Shown: positions 4,921 through 6,427 of the stretch, piece after piece | Layout of the letters: each line of letters opens with the position of its first letter | Position numbering within the stretch: the first letter of the stretch is position 1 | Source: Candidatus Sediminicultor secundus | GTDB lineage: Bacteria; Atribacterota; JS1; SB-45; 34-128 | Assembly: GCA_002849045.2 (NCBI GenBank) | Contig: NCRO01000161.1 | Coordinates: forward strand, 1 to 6,427 | DNA: 6,427 bases | Reading direction: 5' to 3' | Translations under genes and position numbers: made by a program | Notes under the pieces: generated by a model | Told to the model about the DNA's origin: nothing | The model's input: only the letters and a program-made list of their open reading frames with translations | Database searches by the model: none

Positions 4921-6137
4921 AAGTCTTTGCATTGGGAGGCTATGGCAAAGTAGGATTTTCCGCAATCAAGCTGCTTGCACAAAATGACTTGGTTACCGAG
5001 ATCGCTATTGTTGGGAGGAGTCTAGAGCGCGCAGAAAAGGCTACCACAGAAATCGGCGAGAAGGCCATCGCAGTCCATGCTGATGGCACCGATGAAAAGA
5101 AGCTGACTTCGCTATTGGCAGGCTACGACATCATCATGAACTCTGCGGCAAACGAAACAGTTCTCCCCACCATACGGGCTGCGATACGCACCGGGACGCA
5201 CTACTGCGACGCAAATGTCGTTAACGAACAGGTGCTGCGGCTTGCGTCCGAAGCCAAGGCTGTTGGCATTACCTCGATCATCGCCAATGGTATCTCCCCT
5301 TGTATCAGCAATCTGATGGGAGTGCATGTGGCGCGACAGCTAGAGGAGGTAGAGCAACTGCAGCTCGGGAGAGCCGATATTTACAACTTTCAAAGCGGGC
5401 GGGAGCTGACACCTCGACAGTGGCTCAAGGACCCAAAGGAGAGCCTTGCCACGCTGCATGAGTTCAGGCCGTTCGTTGCGTGGATGTTGCGTAGACTGCA
5501 GGATAACGGCATCCGGACTGTGTGCGTCTACCATGATGGCCGGTGGGTAGAGATGGATCCGATTAGAAGCGGTTTGGAAGTTCCACTACCGCAAGGCGGC
5601 ACAATTACCTCATACCCCTATGTCAGCGGTGATCCACTCTGGGGTTCACTGTCACCCGGTCTCTCCACGGTATCGCCAGTGGAAATGTGGTTCAGCCCAC
5701 TCCCACCGCAGCCTCACGACCTACTTCGAGAGCATGCTTTGCGTGTGCTCGGGGGAGAGATCGACTCCGACACTGCTACAAACTCCTTCTACGATACCGT
5801 TGAGAGTGATCCTCACCGCTGGCTGACACTCCCAGACGACTTCGTCGCACTCCCGAAAATGTGGGTGCGCGCTGTGGGTCGCAAAGAGGACTGTGCGGCA
5901 CGTTGCAGCTGCTGGTTCACAGCTCCCATGTGGAACGTGGGAGGGTGGTTCCTTACGAGCGTGGCGTTGGCTGTTGCTGTGCGCAAGATCCTACGCGGTG
6001 AGATACGAGAGCGGGGTGTCATGACCGCCGAGATGGCCTTCGAGCCGCTGCCCTTCTTGGATGAAGTGGCGTCCCTGATGCCAGACTCTCTCCCAGACGG
6101 AAAACTGATCGGCGAGTCCTTCGAGTGGTTGGAGTGA
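4917..6137 (+). CDS. Saccharopine dehydrogenase-like NAD(P)-binding oxidoreductase
   Basis: This 406-residue cytoplasmic enzyme has an N-terminal Rossmann domain of the saccharopine dehydrogenase NADP-binding family. The dinucleotide-binding loop G8-Y-G10-K-V-G13 follows the first strand (MKVFALGGYG). IVGRSLERAEK (31-41) ends strand two and would bind the cofactor ribose. DIIMNSA (71-77) and GTHYCDANV (93-101) are typical, as is GISPCISNLMG (125-135), the counterpart of the family's GxxPGxxN segment. The C-terminal half (about 140-400) is the less conserved substrate domain, and no specific substrate can be read from it. A small hydrophobic helix (about 342-356, GGWFLTSVALAVAV) is probably part of the fold. 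The start follows a strong AGGAGG (4905-4910) by six bases. GC content is far higher than its surroundings (37 of 60 at 5161-5220), pointing to recent transfer. The true reaction is unknown; lysine biosynthesis should not be assumed, as no lysine or other pathway gene is nearby. Confidence 0.8.
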   Translation: MKVFALGGYGKVGFSAIKLLAQNDLVTEIAIVGRSLERAEKATTEIGEKAIAVHADGTDEKKLTSLLAGYDIIMNSAANETVLPTIRAAIRTGTHYCDANVVNEQVLRLASEAKAVGITSIIANGISPCISNLMGVHVARQLEEVEQLQLGRADIYNFQSGRELTPRQWLKDPKESLATLHEFRPFVAWMLRRLQDNGIRTVCVYHDGRWVEMDPIRSGLEVPLPQGGTITSYPYVSGDPLWGSLSPGLSTVSPVEMWFSPLPPQPHDLLREHALRVLGGEIDSDTATNSFYDTVESDPHRWLTLPDDFVALPKMWVRAVGRKEDCAARCSCWFTAPMWNVGGWFLTSVALAVAVRKILRGEIRERGVMTAEMAFEPLPFLDEVASLMPDSLPDGKLIGESFEWLE

Positions 6138-6427
6138 CGGTGTCTGCGCCATCTCGGGTTAAATAATAGGGACACCTGTTATCCAAGTTTTCACATTTGA
6201 CATAAAATTATGCTAAGCAGAATAATTTAAAACATAGGGTTGGTTCTTTAGTAGTTTAAAGTTGTAAAATTAAAAAACTTCAGAAGTTGGATTACAGCCC
6301 GTTAATGTGAGAAGAAAAGAATATTTAACAATTCTTGTATGCAAAATTTAGTTAGAAGAAGCAAATATAATTTGTCAGTAAGAAAGATACGATTCCGATA
6401 ACTATACGATGTAGAATTATTGGAAAT
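6138..6427. other. Right-edge intergenic region
   Basis: GC-rich sequence continues to about 6158, then changes abruptly to AT-rich DNA. No gene is recognisable. Visible patterns are the hairpin at 6205-6228, and ATACGAT repeated at 6387-6393 and 6404-6410 (17 bases apart), which could be an operator for a gene beyond the edge. No clear terminator with a T-run follows the oxidoreductase. Confidence 0.4.
6205..6228. repeat. AT-rich stem-loop after the oxidoreductase gene
   Basis: AAATTAT (6205-6211) pairs perfectly with ATAATTT (6222-6228). The loop contains TGC-TAA-GCA, which can extend the structure. It lacks a T-run, so it is at best a weak transcript end. Confidence 0.3.

Noticed and set aside
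5813..6175. A 120-codon minus-strand frame inside and beyond the oxidoreductase gene.
   Set aside because: Long antisense frames are expected opposite GC-rich coding sequence. Its composition (serine, arginine and histidine rich) is that of a shadow, and the plus strand encodes a recognised family.
6163..6190. AATAATAGGGACACCTG looks like the outer end of a Y1 element, which would mark the right border of the GC-rich island.
   Set aside because: Similarity to the ends at 2361 and 4307 is limited to a few bases, and no inverted partner was found near the left border at about 4880-4917.

Overview
The window is an accessory, gene-poor stretch of a bacterial chromosome. Most of it is very AT-rich, with clear Shine-Dalgarno sites (GGAGA, GGAG, AGGAGG). 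The gene content (a RAYT-type Y1 transposase, an AlbA_2/GHKL ATPase, a ParA tail, an HNH nuclease) fits a low-GC anaerobe of the Bacillota or a similar candidate phylum. The sequence alone does not settle the taxon.

Layout, left to right. (a) 47-964 is a complete RAYT-like element: one HUH/Y1 transposase gene between two 22-bp inverted repeats (19 of 22 positions match). It lies immediately upstream of (b) an intact 436-residue AlbA_2 + GHKL-ATPase + winged-helix protein (986-2296). The stop codon of that gene runs into an array of five TTGCAYA motifs spaced 11, 9, 11 and 11 bp apart. (c) 2297-2700 has no convincing gene. It carries one end of a second transposon family and a cluster of strong hairpins, one of which looks like a minus-strand terminator. 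(d) About 2700-2846 is the surviving C-terminal tail of a ParA-family ATPase. Its stop codon abuts the ATG of an unrecognised 266-residue protein (2847-3647). (e) A 21-codon relic of another gene overlaps the GTG start of an intact 140-residue HNH nuclease (3792-4214). (f) 4307-4531 is a decayed Y1-transposase element that keeps both ends and only about the last 46 codons of its transposase. Its left end is 19/20 identical to the solitary end at 2361-2380, so block (c)-(e) sits between two same-orientation ends of one transposon family. (g) After an AT-rich spacer with promoter- and terminator-like signals comes a possible 25-residue leader ORF, overlapping (ATGA) a 406-residue saccharopine-dehydrogenase-like oxidoreductase (4917-6137). 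That gene is GC-rich, in sharp contrast to its surroundings. (h) 6138-6427 holds no gene.

How the parts relate: no single intact pathway is encoded. The region reads as a landing site where partner genes of former operons (ParA plus unknown protein; unknown gene plus HNH) survive after the first gene of each pair was truncated, with transposon ends nearby. The GC-rich oxidoreductase looks like a separate acquisition. The best candidates for an undescribed system are the ParA-linked 266-residue protein, the HNH gene with its lost upstream partner, and the AlbA_2 ATPase with its phased repeat array.
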